Assembly: GCA_046304235.1 (NCBI GenBank)
Contig: JBKCEW010000190.1
Span: forward strand, 1-28,816
DNA length: 28,816 nt
Direction of reading: 5' to 3'
Source of the DNA: CANHVK01 sp046304235
GTDB lineage: Bacteria; Bacteroidota; Bacteroidia; Flavobacteriales_D; Crocinitomicaceae
The notes beneath the pieces are model-generated. The model made no database searches and was not told the DNA's origin. It saw only the letters and a program-made list of their open reading frames with translations. Numbering within the stretch: the stretch's first letter is position 1; every line of letters begins with the position of its first letter. A program made the translations under genes and the position numbers. This document shows positions 1 through 6,604 of the stretch, in pieces.

Positions 1-380
1 TTGAAATCAGGGAAATCATATATTGCTGATGGTATACAGTTATTCAATTGATGAAAACCTAGTAATGTCCCTCTAATTACTCCATATTTTTGAATACTAA
101 ATTTTGCATATTGAGAGCAACTAATTTCATACATACAGTATGCTTGTATTTGTTCTGAAATTATATTTTGATAGGTAATTAATAAACCAGCTGACAGGTA
201 GAATAAAGGATTCAATTTTCCAATTGTTGATATTGGTTTTTCTAATAGTTTTCTTTTTTCTTTTGGTTTGTAAGAAAATTCAGAAAAGGTTTGGCTAAGT
301 AAATTATTTTTAATTGATGCATTTTGAGAACATAAATTCAATGATATCATAAATACAAACATTAAAATTATATTTCTCAT
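1..380 (-). CDS. YidD-like membrane-insertion factor family protein, 3' end cut by window edge
   Basis: A reading frame starts with ATG at 380 and runs open for 126 codons to the window edge, so the C-terminus is missing. The N-terminus (about residues 1-19) is a hydrophobic signal-type segment ending near LNLCSQ. Residues about 70-115 match the YidD/Haemolytic family (PF01809) pattern: a YQ..IS motif, a cysteine cluster reading YCMYEISCSQYAKF, then a KYG...G motif and a later cysteine (LNNC). Canonical YidD has C-R-[FY]-x-P-T-C-S-x-Y; here the middle is C-M-Y-E-I-S-C-S-Q-Y, so the arginine and the Pro-Thr are lost. YidD proteins help insert proteins into the inner membrane near YidC. A version with its own signal sequence and about 50 residues before the domain is longer than classical 70-90 aa YidD. 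Family assignment is fairly firm; function of this divergent form is inferred. Confidence 0.72.
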   Translation of the reverse strand, partial: MRNIILMFVFMISLNLCSQNASIKNNLLSQTFSEFSYKPKEKRKLLEKPISTIGKLNPLFYLSAGLLITYQNIISEQIQAYCMYEISCSQYAKFSIQKYGVIRGTLLGFHQLNNCIPSAIYDFPDF

Positions 381-412
381 TTGTTTAAATTACTTATCTC
401 TTTGTTGCTTTT

Positions 413-420
413 CAAAAGTA
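413..420 (-). promoter_or_regulatory. Bacteroidota -7 element (TACTTTTG) for the YidD-like gene
   Basis: The minus strand reads TACTTTTG, a full match to the Bacteroidota -7 consensus TAnnTTTG, 32 bases before the ATG at 380. No TTG -33 element lies at the usual spacing, so this rests on the -7 match and position only. It sits back to back with the ppa element. Confidence 0.42.
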
Positions 421-433
421 TAAATTATTCCAC

Positions 434-441
434 TATCTTTG
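434..441 (+). promoter_or_regulatory. Bacteroidota -7 element (TATCTTTG) for ppa
   Basis: TATCTTTG matches TAnnTTTG and lies 29 bases before the ppa ATG. The nearest TTG upstream (405-407) is 26 bases away, longer than the usual spacer of about 19-21, so the -33 part is uncertain. It lies 13 bases from the oppositely oriented element of the YidD-like gene, so the two may compete for polymerase. Confidence 0.5.
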
Positions 442-470
442 TTTACACATTCACAACATAGAGATTTAAA

Positions 471-1163
471 ATGAAAGAAGAAATCAAAAAAATAGTGGAC
501 GCAATGAGCCAACGTTTTGTTGCTCATCCTTGGCATGGAATTGAAGTGGGTGAAAAAGCACCGGCTTTTGTTAACGCTTACATAGAAATTACACCTGCTG
601 ACTCAATCAAATACGAAATTGATAAAGCATCTGGACATGTTATGGTTGATAGACCACAAAAATTATCAAACCACATGCCATGTTTGTATGGATTTGTTCC
701 TAAAACGTATTGTGATACACAAGTTGCTGCTTTTGCAAATGAGAAAACAGGAAGAAACAATATCGAAGGTGATGGGGATCCATTAGATATTTGTGTTTTA
801 AGTGAAAGATCTTTTAACCATACAAACATTCTTTGCGAAGCAAAAGTACTTGGTGGATTCCGTATGTTAGATGGTGGTGAGGCAGACGATAAAATTATCG
901 CGGTTCTTAAAGGAGACCAAGCATATGGTGAATTCAATGATATCTCTGAAATGCCTAAAATGGTTATAGACAGAGTTCGTCATTTTTTCTTAACATACAA
1001 AGATTTAGATGGTGGAGCGAAAAATGTTGAAATTACGCATGTATATGGTCGTGAGGAAGCATTTGAAGTAATCAAAAGAGCATCGGCAGATTACGATGCT
1101 AAATATGGTGATGTAAATGAAAATTTAGTGGAAGCATTATTAAATGCTGTTTCTGTGAAATAA
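471..1163 (+). CDS. ppa: Inorganic pyrophosphatase, family I
   Basis: This is a soluble cytoplasmic enzyme that hydrolyses pyrophosphate to two phosphates, pulling forward biosynthetic reactions such as nucleic-acid synthesis and amino-acid activation. The family I signature D-x-D-P-x-D is present as DGDPLD at residues 101-106, giving three metal-binding aspartates. A second acidic cluster, DGGEADDK at 134-141, corresponds to the other metal-binding aspartates of the active site. The length of 230 aa is somewhat longer than the E. coli enzyme (about 175 aa); the extra part is mainly N-terminal (about 35 residues before the core) and in an internal loop, as is common in Bacteroidota. The start is ATG at 471, downstream of a -7 element at 434-441, and the gene is followed by a terminator-like hairpin at 1166-1194. 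It looks monocistronic. Confidence 0.95.
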   Translation: MKEEIKKIVDAMSQRFVAHPWHGIEVGEKAPAFVNAYIEITPADSIKYEIDKASGHVMVDRPQKLSNHMPCLYGFVPKTYCDTQVAAFANEKTGRNNIEGDGDPLDICVLSERSFNHTNILCEAKVLGGFRMLDGGEADDKIIAVLKGDQAYGEFNDISEMPKMVIDRVRHFFLTYKDLDGGAKNVEITHVYGREEAFEVIKRASADYDAKYGDVNENLVEALLNAVSVK

Positions 1164-1165
1164 CC

Positions 1166-1194
1166 GTGGCTTCGAGAACCTCAGCCACCTTTTT
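1166..1194 (+). terminator. Hairpin plus T-run behind ppa
   Basis: GTGGCT (1166-1171) pairs with AGCCAC (1183-1188), with an inner GAG/CTC pairing in the loop, followed by five T at 1190-1194. It begins two bases after the ppa stop codon, which fits an intrinsic terminator. The stem sequence also resembles palindromic intergenic elements that recur in Flavobacteriales genomes, so it may be a repeat family member doing this job. Confidence 0.6.
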
Positions 1195-1210
1195 CGAGAA
1201 TCCTAGCCAT
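1171..1210. repeat. Degenerate tandem pair of an 18-base unit
   Basis: TTCGAGAACCTCAGCCAC (1171-1188) and TTCGAGAATCCTAGCCAT (1193-1210) match at 14 of 18 positions, separated by CTTT. The first copy forms the 3' arm of the ppa terminator hairpin; the second has lost the matching 5' arm. This may be a decayed duplicate of an intergenic palindromic element. Confidence 0.45.
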
Positions 1211-1267
1211 CTGGTTAGAGTATCTCAAAAGTGTTGCTGAATCACACAGGCTAAAAATATATTTTTA

Positions 1268-1294
1268 AAGGTGATTAGAATTTCTAATCACCTT
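1268..1294. terminator. Perfect 13-bp-arm hairpin between ppa and fic
   Basis: AAGGTGATTAGAA (1268-1280) and TTCTAATCACCTT (1282-1294) are perfect inverted repeats around a single T. In RNA several central pairs would open into the loop. There is only a weak T-run after it (ATTTG), so it may be a second terminator for ppa, a barrier protecting the fic promoter, or an operator for the HTH domain of the Fic protein just downstream. The structure itself is certain; its role is not. Confidence 0.5.
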
Positions 1295-1331
1295 ATTTGT
1301 ATCCATCATTTTCTAATCTCAATAAATTGAC

Positions 1332-1339
1332 TAAATTTG
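1332..1339 (+). promoter_or_regulatory. Bacteroidota -7 element (TAAATTTG) for the Fic gene
   Basis: TAAATTTG matches TAnnTTTG and ends 21 bases before the ATG at 1361. No TTG at proper spacing is seen upstream. In an AT-rich intergenic region chance matches are possible, so confidence is modest. Confidence 0.38.
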
Positions 1340-1360
1340 TCATTATAATTTTTGTCAATT

Positions 1361-2404
1361 ATGAAGACGCTAATAAAATCTTACCGAGAACTCAAACAAT
1401 ACAAAACAAAAGATTTGGCTCAAATAACGGGGATAGATCAAGCATTAATAAGCAAATTCGAAAGCGGCAACAGAATTCCAACTAAATATCAAATAATCAA
1501 AATTTCAGAAGTCCTTGAAATCCCATTAGAAGAAATATTACCCTTATGGGTGAAAGAAAAAGTATTGGCAGAAGTGCGTCATGAACCATTTGCAAAGCAA
1601 GGATTACAATTAGCGCAAGAAGCCATTGAACCATACCAAACGAAACATAATTATTCATCTGTTTTAATTGAAAAATTAGCTTATATCGATCAATTAAAAA
1701 AGCAATTAAATGCTTTAAGAACATACGATAGTTACCGTATTGCTCAAGCATTAGAGTTAGAATATACTTTTGAAAGCAATCGTATCGAGGGAAATACGCT
1801 AACTCTTCGAGAAACTGATTTAGTTATTAATGAGGGTTTAACTATTTCAGGGAAAAGTATGCGTGAACATTTAGAAGCGGTAAATCATCAAGAGGCTATT
1901 TCTTATATCAAAGAATTAATGCAAAGAAAGATTGCCATCAATGAACGTGAGGTATTAAGTATACATAATTTGATTCTTCGAGGTATACAACCTGAGTACG
2001 CCGGCAAATACCGTGATATTCAAGTTATGATTAAAGGAAGTGCTCATATGCCACCACAACCATTTATAGTGAAAGAAGAAATGCTATATTATTTCACTTG
2101 GTATGAGCAAAATAAAGATACTTTGCATCCCGTAATCTTGGCAGCTGAAATGCACGAACGCTTGGTGACCATACACCCTTTTGTAGATGGTAACGGAAGA
2201 ACCTCTCGCTTGATTATGAATTTGATTTTACTATCGAAAGGATATGTAATAGCCAATATTAAAGGAGATTACGAAACACGTATGAATTATTACAACGCTT
2301 TGGAACAAGTTCAAACAAAACAATCAAAAGATGCATTCTATCATTTTATTGTAGATGTAGAAATTACTTGTTTAGAGAGATATCTTAAAATTTTGGGGGC
2401 TTAA
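1361..2404 (+). CDS. HTH-Fic family protein (probable AMP-transferase, class II)
   Basis: Counting from ATG at 1361 the protein has 347 aa. A TTG three codons upstream (1352) is possible but ATG is preferred. Residues about 5-60 form an XRE/Cro-type helix-turn-helix (DLAQITG, then ALISKFESGNRIPT). The C-terminal part holds the full Fic motif HPFVDGNGRTSR at residues 272-283, with catalytic His and the Gly-Asn-Gly-Arg phosphate loop. An inhibitory-helix motif SNRIEG at 139-144 fits the [ST]xxxE[GN] consensus and lies before the Fic core, which defines class II (self-inhibited) Fic proteins. Such enzymes move AMP from ATP to hydroxyl side chains of target proteins; the target here is unknown. 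No separate antitoxin gene adjoins it, in line with an internal inhibitor. The HTH could give autoregulation, perhaps at the hairpin 1268-1294. It ends 8 bases from the convergent permease gene. Confidence 0.88.
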   Translation: MKTLIKSYRELKQYKTKDLAQITGIDQALISKFESGNRIPTKYQIIKISEVLEIPLEEILPLWVKEKVLAEVRHEPFAKQGLQLAQEAIEPYQTKHNYSSVLIEKLAYIDQLKKQLNALRTYDSYRIAQALELEYTFESNRIEGNTLTLRETDLVINEGLTISGKSMREHLEAVNHQEAISYIKELMQRKIAINEREVLSIHNLILRGIQPEYAGKYRDIQVMIKGSAHMPPQPFIVKEEMLYYFTWYEQNKDTLHPVILAAEMHERLVTIHPFVDGNGRTSRLIMNLILLSKGYVIANIKGDYETRMNYYNALEQVQTKQSKDAFYHFIVDVEITCLERYLKILGA

Positions 2405-2412
2405 ATAATTGT

Positions 2413-4074
2413 TTAATTAAACTTAATCGATTTCGATGGTTGAATTTTCGTAATCAAATACGATGGGAGTAACATCGCAATTAGGCATACAACTAAAGTT
2501 AAGAGGTTTAAAACTAAAATTACTCCTATATTTAATTCAATAGGAACAGCATTCAAATAATATACTTTTGGGTCTAGAGTTAGTGGTTTTAAATATTCTT
2601 GAATCAGACACAATCCAATACCGACTAGATTACCCCAAAACATTCCTTTCAAAATCAAATAAGAAGCTTGGTATATAAATATTTTACGTACTTGCCAATC
2701 ATTTGCACCCATGGCTTTCATCATACCTACAAAGGAAGTTTTAACTAAAATCATTACCAGTAAAGCAGAACCCATATTGATAATACCGATGATTAACATC
2801 AAAGTTAAAATGATAAAAACATTGATATCTAAAAACCCCAACCAAACAAAAATATCATTTTGATTATCAATGATACTTGAAACTTTTAAATCAATCATAT
2901 TTTGACCTCGAAGTACTTTTTTACGTAGATAAGATACGTCAGACTCTAAATTTTCCCAATCGTGAACCATACATTCAAACGCACCAACGTATTTGCTGAA
3001 ACTTCCTTTCCCGTCATGCTTGATGAATTTAACTATTTTGTCTCCAACTTGAATTTCAAAGATATACCCTTCATTATCAATATATTTACGATTCACAATA
3101 CCATCAACTAAATCTACCCCAGAGATTGGTTTTACTGCATTACGAACTTTTATATCAATAGTTGCCGTATCTGGGATTGTAGTTTTTTCCCCTTTGCCAT
3201 CCAAATACATCCAATAATCAGAAACGATTACTTGAAAAGAAGTATTTTTTTTTGGGTAAAAAGTAAATCCCGCAAATCGATCATAACCATTACCCCAATC
3301 ATACCGATAATTCCCATTACCACCGACACTTTCTGCTTTGATTACTAGAAATCCATCTTGTAAACTATCAGTTACGGTAATTGATGTTTGAATTCCCCAA
3401 TCGTTTAATTGTTGAATGTGTCTTAAATCAGTTATTATTAGTTGTTTGTCGAGTTCTTCATACCCCGTTTCATAAACACCTACAATTTTAAAATTTTTAC
3501 GTACTGGTTTTTGCTTTACAAAAAATGCATTTACCTCTTGTCCAAGTTTATAGTTTAAATTTCGAGCAATTTTAGCAGAAATTAGAATCTCATCTGATGA
3601 TTGACGAGTATTAAAATTAGGAACTCTACCCTGAATTAAATTCGATTTAAAAAAGTCCCAATCATAGGTTTTATCTACCCCTTTTACAAGGACACCTTCA
3701 ATTTCTTGTTGAAAATCTTGAATATTTTCAGTATTTTTGGATTGTAGAAGTGCGGGTTTATAAGCAACAGGTTGGATTTTCTTAATACGCTTATCTTTAG
3801 TTAATAAAGGATAAAATGATTGGTTAACAAGTATCGGTTCACTTTCGAAAATTGTATTTTCACCTGATTTCGTGATTACCGCATGAGCGCCAAAACCAAT
3901 GACTTTGTCTCTAACCTCAGACTGAAATCCACGCACTACAGCAAGCGTAATGAGATTGATTATCATCGCCAACGCAATGCTTATAATAGAAATACGAACA
4001 ATGGGTTGCGAAACTTTTTTCCCCTCTTTTTCGTATTTTAAGAGATTACGTGCTATGAAGTGTTCGAATTTCAA
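2413..4074 (-). CDS. LolC/E-like ABC transporter permease with inserted PKD-like domain
   Basis: This is an inner-membrane FtsX/MacB-type permease of the lipoprotein-releasing family. It has one N-terminal membrane helix (about residues 25-47), a large periplasmic domain, and three C-terminal helices (about 405-430, 455-480 and 505-535) ending near QPSKSIKFN. The frame stays open 77 codons upstream, but the family N-terminus (MKFEHFIARNLL) begins at a TTG at 4074, giving 553 aa; no ATG is near this point. Relatives in Bacteroidota are usually about 400 aa. The excess is an insert at about residues 227-362, between LNDW and VGAFECMV. Within it, GGNGNYRYDWGNG (251-263), FQVIVSD (280-286) and TIDIKV (305-310) look like PKD/SprB-repeat Ig-like domains of secreted Bacteroidota proteins. 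The ATPase partner is not in the window. The start lies 16 bases from the proposed namZ start on the other strand. Family is well supported; insert identity is inferred. Confidence 0.82.
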   Translation of the reverse strand: MKFEHFIARNLLKYEKEGKKVSQPIVRISIISIALAMIINLITLAVVRGFQSEVRDKVIGFGAHAVITKSGENTIFESEPILVNQSFYPLLTKDKRIKKIQPVAYKPALLQSKNTENIQDFQQEIEGVLVKGVDKTYDWDFFKSNLIQGRVPNFNTRQSSDEILISAKIARNLNYKLGQEVNAFFVKQKPVRKNFKIVGVYETGYEELDKQLIITDLRHIQQLNDWGIQTSITVTDSLQDGFLVIKAESVGGNGNYRYDWGNGYDRFAGFTFYPKKNTSFQVIVSDYWMYLDGKGEKTTIPDTATIDIKVRNAVKPISGVDLVDGIVNRKYIDNEGYIFEIQVGDKIVKFIKHDGKGSFSKYVGAFECMVHDWENLESDVSYLRKKVLRGQNMIDLKVSSIIDNQNDIFVWLGFLDINVFIILTLMLIIGIINMGSALLVMILVKTSFVGMMKAMGANDWQVRKIFIYQASYLILKGMFWGNLVGIGLCLIQEYLKPLTLDPKVYYLNAVPIELNIGVILVLNLLTLVVCLIAMLLPSYLITKIQPSKSIKFN

Positions 4075-4090
4075 TATAATCGATTTTGAT

Positions 4091-5332
4091 GTGCGAAAGT
4101 ACACAAACCTTTCGTGCCTAAAAAGTATTTCCTCAATTTTGATATTCATCCTCATAGGGTTTGTATGTTTTGATCTATCTGCAAACGATGTTGTTCCGAG
4201 AGACAGTAATAGTTTTCGATTTTGGGGAAGAAAAAAACCACTAATTCTTGGAATTGCTCGTATGGATTTATATTTCGATTCGTTAGTAGGAAAACGAGTA
4301 GCCATTGTTAGTAATCAAACATCAACCATTGGTAATACACATTTAGTAGATACTTTATTTACATTAGGAATTAAAATACAAAAAGTTTTTTCTCCTGAAC
4401 ATGGCTTTAGAGGGAATGCAGATAATGGTGAAAAAGTACACAATGAGCACGATGTAAAAACTGGCTTAGATGTGATTTCATTATACGGGCACAATCGAAA
4501 GCCAACCAAGGAACAACTTGCAGATGTTGATGTAGTTTTATTTGATATTCAAGATGTTGGAGTTAGATTTTACACCTATATCTCAACTCTTCATTACGTA
4601 ATGGACGCATGTGCAGAAAATAAAATTCCATTAATTGTATTGGATAGACCTAATCCAAATGCTCATTATATAGATGGTCCAGTTAGAGATGAACAGCATA
4701 AATCTTTTATAGGGATGCATTCGGTACCAATTGTTTATGGAATGACAATAGGTGAATATGCTAAAATGATTAATAATGAATATTGGTTATCTGATAGTTT
4801 GAGTTGTAATTTGTTTGTTGTTCCATGTAAGAATTATAACCATGCAACTAAGTATGTACTTCCGATACCACCAAGCCCAAATCTACGTTCAGAATTTGCT
4901 ATTTCCCTTTATCCAAGTTTATGTTTGTTTGAAGGCACAACGGTCAGTGTAGGTCGAGGAACAGATACTCCTTTTGAAGTTTTTGGGCATCCTATGTTTC
5001 CAACCTCTGACTTTCAATTTACTCCAACTTCAGGTTTTGGTTCCAAAAGACCCGTTAATGAAAATAAAGTATGTAATGGTTATGATTTAAAATGTTTGGG
5101 GATTATAGAAATCAATAAGCTAAATATCGATTGGATAATACAAGCAAAAAGTTTATTAGGTGATAGTATTATTTTCATTGATCAACCTAGTTTTTTTGAT
5201 AGACTTGCAGGTACATCCACTTTAAGGCAGCAAATTTTAAATAATGTACCTGAAGAAGAAATCAGAAAATCTTGGGAAACAGATTTAGAAAGATTTAAGG
5301 CAATTCGCAAAAAGTATTTACTCTACGATTAA
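4091..5332 (+). CDS. namZ: NamZ-like exo-beta-N-acetylmuramidase (DUF1343), exported
   Basis: Family DUF1343 (PF07075), now known as exo-acting beta-N-acetylmuramidases that release terminal MurNAc from peptidoglycan fragments. Conserved pieces are all visible: VAIVSNQTSTIG, FSPEHGFRG, VVLFDIQDVGVRFYTYIS, LIVLDRPNPN, a following IDGPV, VPIVYGMTIGEYA, PIPPSPNLR and EGTTVSVGRGTDTPFEVFG. The start is uncertain. GTG at 4091 gives a neat signal peptide (MRKYTNLSCLKS, then a hydrophobic stretch to LSAND) and avoids overlap with the divergent permease; an in-frame ATG at 4055 would add 12 residues and overlap that gene by 20 bases. With GTG the protein has 413 aa. Export suggests action in the periplasm or outside. 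Its stop shares bases TTAA (5329-5332) with the convergent SGNH hydrolase gene. Function follows from the family; substrate specificity is inferred. Confidence 0.83.
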   Translation: MRKYTNLSCLKSISSILIFILIGFVCFDLSANDVVPRDSNSFRFWGRKKPLILGIARMDLYFDSLVGKRVAIVSNQTSTIGNTHLVDTLFTLGIKIQKVFSPEHGFRGNADNGEKVHNEHDVKTGLDVISLYGHNRKPTKEQLADVDVVLFDIQDVGVRFYTYISTLHYVMDACAENKIPLIVLDRPNPNAHYIDGPVRDEQHKSFIGMHSVPIVYGMTIGEYAKMINNEYWLSDSLSCNLFVVPCKNYNHATKYVLPIPPSPNLRSEFAISLYPSLCLFEGTTVSVGRGTDTPFEVFGHPMFPTSDFQFTPTSGFGSKRPVNENKVCNGYDLKCLGIIEINKLNIDWIIQAKSLLGDSIIFIDQPSFFDRLAGTSTLRQQILNNVPEEEIRKSWETDLERFKAIRKKYLLYD

Positions 5333-6504
5333 TTCTTTTTTCCTTTTCTAAAAGCATGCATAAACAATGCACCTTGTAAGCGATATCCTCTTGGATTAAA
5401 ATGTAAACTATCACTATTTACATACAATCGTTTACACCATTCTTCCATAGAATTATCCCCTCCCATGATATGATTTAAATCCCAAAGTACTAATGATGGG
5501 TCCGTATTTACTTGATTACGAATAATCGTATTTATTTCACTGATTCGTTGTGGTCTTCTATTTTGGTATTTTGTATCTGGTGCGGTGGTGAATATAACAG
5601 AAGTAGTTGGCGTTGTATTATGAATATTTTTTACAAAATCATCCAATTGTTTTGTTATTCGAGGAACATTCAACGAATCAATATAGGAGTCGTTTGTACC
5701 TAATGAAATAATTAACAATTCAGGTTTTATGTATGCTAATTGTTCTTGAAATAAAACAGTATAATTCATAAATTGGTCAAGGGTAGAACCTGCTACTCCA
5801 AATTTATGATAGGTAATTCCAGGAGTTGATTTAGCATTCATTTTAAGTGCATAAACAATAGGATTTGTGTTTTCATCGAATTGTACTATTACATTTTCTT
5901 GTGGTTTATCAAAAGTCAATGTGGTAACAGCAGTATGTTCACTTACTTTTCGAGTAACAATATTTGCTTCATTGCATTTAATTGAAAATGGTATTTCACT
6001 TACATAATGAAGAAATTCAATTTTAGAAAATGGTTCATCTTTTATTCGTTTATCAAAACGCAATCCCCCAGATTTCCCCTCCAAATAAAATGCTAATCCG
6101 GTCACACCAAGTGGAATATTACTCTTACCTTGTTTGATACTCGCTCTTTTCCAACTACCGATAGTATCTATAGGAAATACTTTCATACTTTGAGGATTAA
6201 ATAATTGGTACGGAAACTCCCAACCAACTTCACCTTTACCATAGGTATCTATCAGTTGTTTTTTGATTTCTCCTGAAAATTGACCAATTTCTATGTGAGA
6301 ATCACCCATATGCATGATTTTAAAGGATTCTCTTTTTTCTTCTTTTAGTTGATTTAAAGCATTATATACATTTTGAAGTACCGGTGAATGCATTAAGGTA
6401 TCAATAGGGTTTTTTTCTACCTCAAAGGTTTCGTCTGTAACTTGGGGTGTACAACCGATTGTAAATAATGGTATTATTACAAAAAAGTATAATGTGAATT
6501 TCAT
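5329..6504 (-). CDS. SGNH/GDSL-family hydrolase lipoprotein, possible peptidoglycan or glycan O-acetylesterase
   Basis: The N-terminus MKFTLYFFVIIPLFTIGC is a lipoprotein signal with the lipidation cysteine at residue 18. SGNH blocks are present: GDSH at 67-70 (nucleophile Ser69), glycine in FGVAGST (block II), SLGTND at 267-272 (block III Asn) and DSLH at 365-368 (Asp-His of the triad). A stretch of about 150 residues between blocks I and II is probably a beta-sandwich insert, as in some esterases that de-acetylate peptidoglycan or polysaccharide. The gene faces the namZ-like gene tail to tail with overlapping stops, and it diverges from ribF. A wall-related O-deacetylase removing acetyl groups before muramidase action is attractive, because O-acetyl MurNAc blocks many muramidases, but this is inference. 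The hydrolase fold is sure; the substrate is unknown. Confidence 0.8.
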   Translation of the reverse strand: MKFTLYFFVIIPLFTIGCTPQVTDETFEVEKNPIDTLMHSPVLQNVYNALNQLKEEKRESFKIMHMGDSHIEIGQFSGEIKKQLIDTYGKGEVGWEFPYQLFNPQSMKVFPIDTIGSWKRASIKQGKSNIPLGVTGLAFYLEGKSGGLRFDKRIKDEPFSKIEFLHYVSEIPFSIKCNEANIVTRKVSEHTAVTTLTFDKPQENVIVQFDENTNPIVYALKMNAKSTPGITYHKFGVAGSTLDQFMNYTVLFQEQLAYIKPELLIISLGTNDSYIDSLNVPRITKQLDDFVKNIHNTTPTTSVIFTTAPDTKYQNRRPQRISEINTIIRNQVNTDPSLVLWDLNHIMGGDNSMEEWCKRLYVNSDSLHFNPRGYRLQGALFMHAFRKGKKN

Positions 6505-6604
6505 TGAAATCTAGAATAAGGATGAATATGAATTCGAAAATACAAATTCTATTTAGTAACTTCACCTCGATATTTTACAGAATGTACAAATAACTTTCAG
6601 ATTC

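Noticed and set aside
1297..1485. A 62-codon open frame overlapping the fic start
   Set aside because: It is out of frame with the conserved HTH coding sequence and has no recognisable product.
1361..2404. Fic gene as half of a toxin-antitoxin (FicTA) pair
   Set aside because: The inhibitory motif is in the same chain and no small antitoxin gene adjoins it, so it is a class II protein.
2411..2422. Palindrome GTTTAATTAAAC between the convergent fic and permease genes as a terminator
   Set aside because: It contains the permease stop codon, is entirely A/T apart from its ends and lacks a stable GC stem, so chance is a sufficient explanation.
3950..4090. N-terminal extension of the NamZ-like protein into the permease gene
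   Set aside because: The extra residues do not look like a signal peptide or a domain, and they are antisense to well-conserved permease sequence.
4075..4305. 77-codon N-terminal extension of the permease
   Set aside because: Residues there are antisense to NamZ coding sequence and precede the conserved family N-terminus; no membrane or signal feature is seen.
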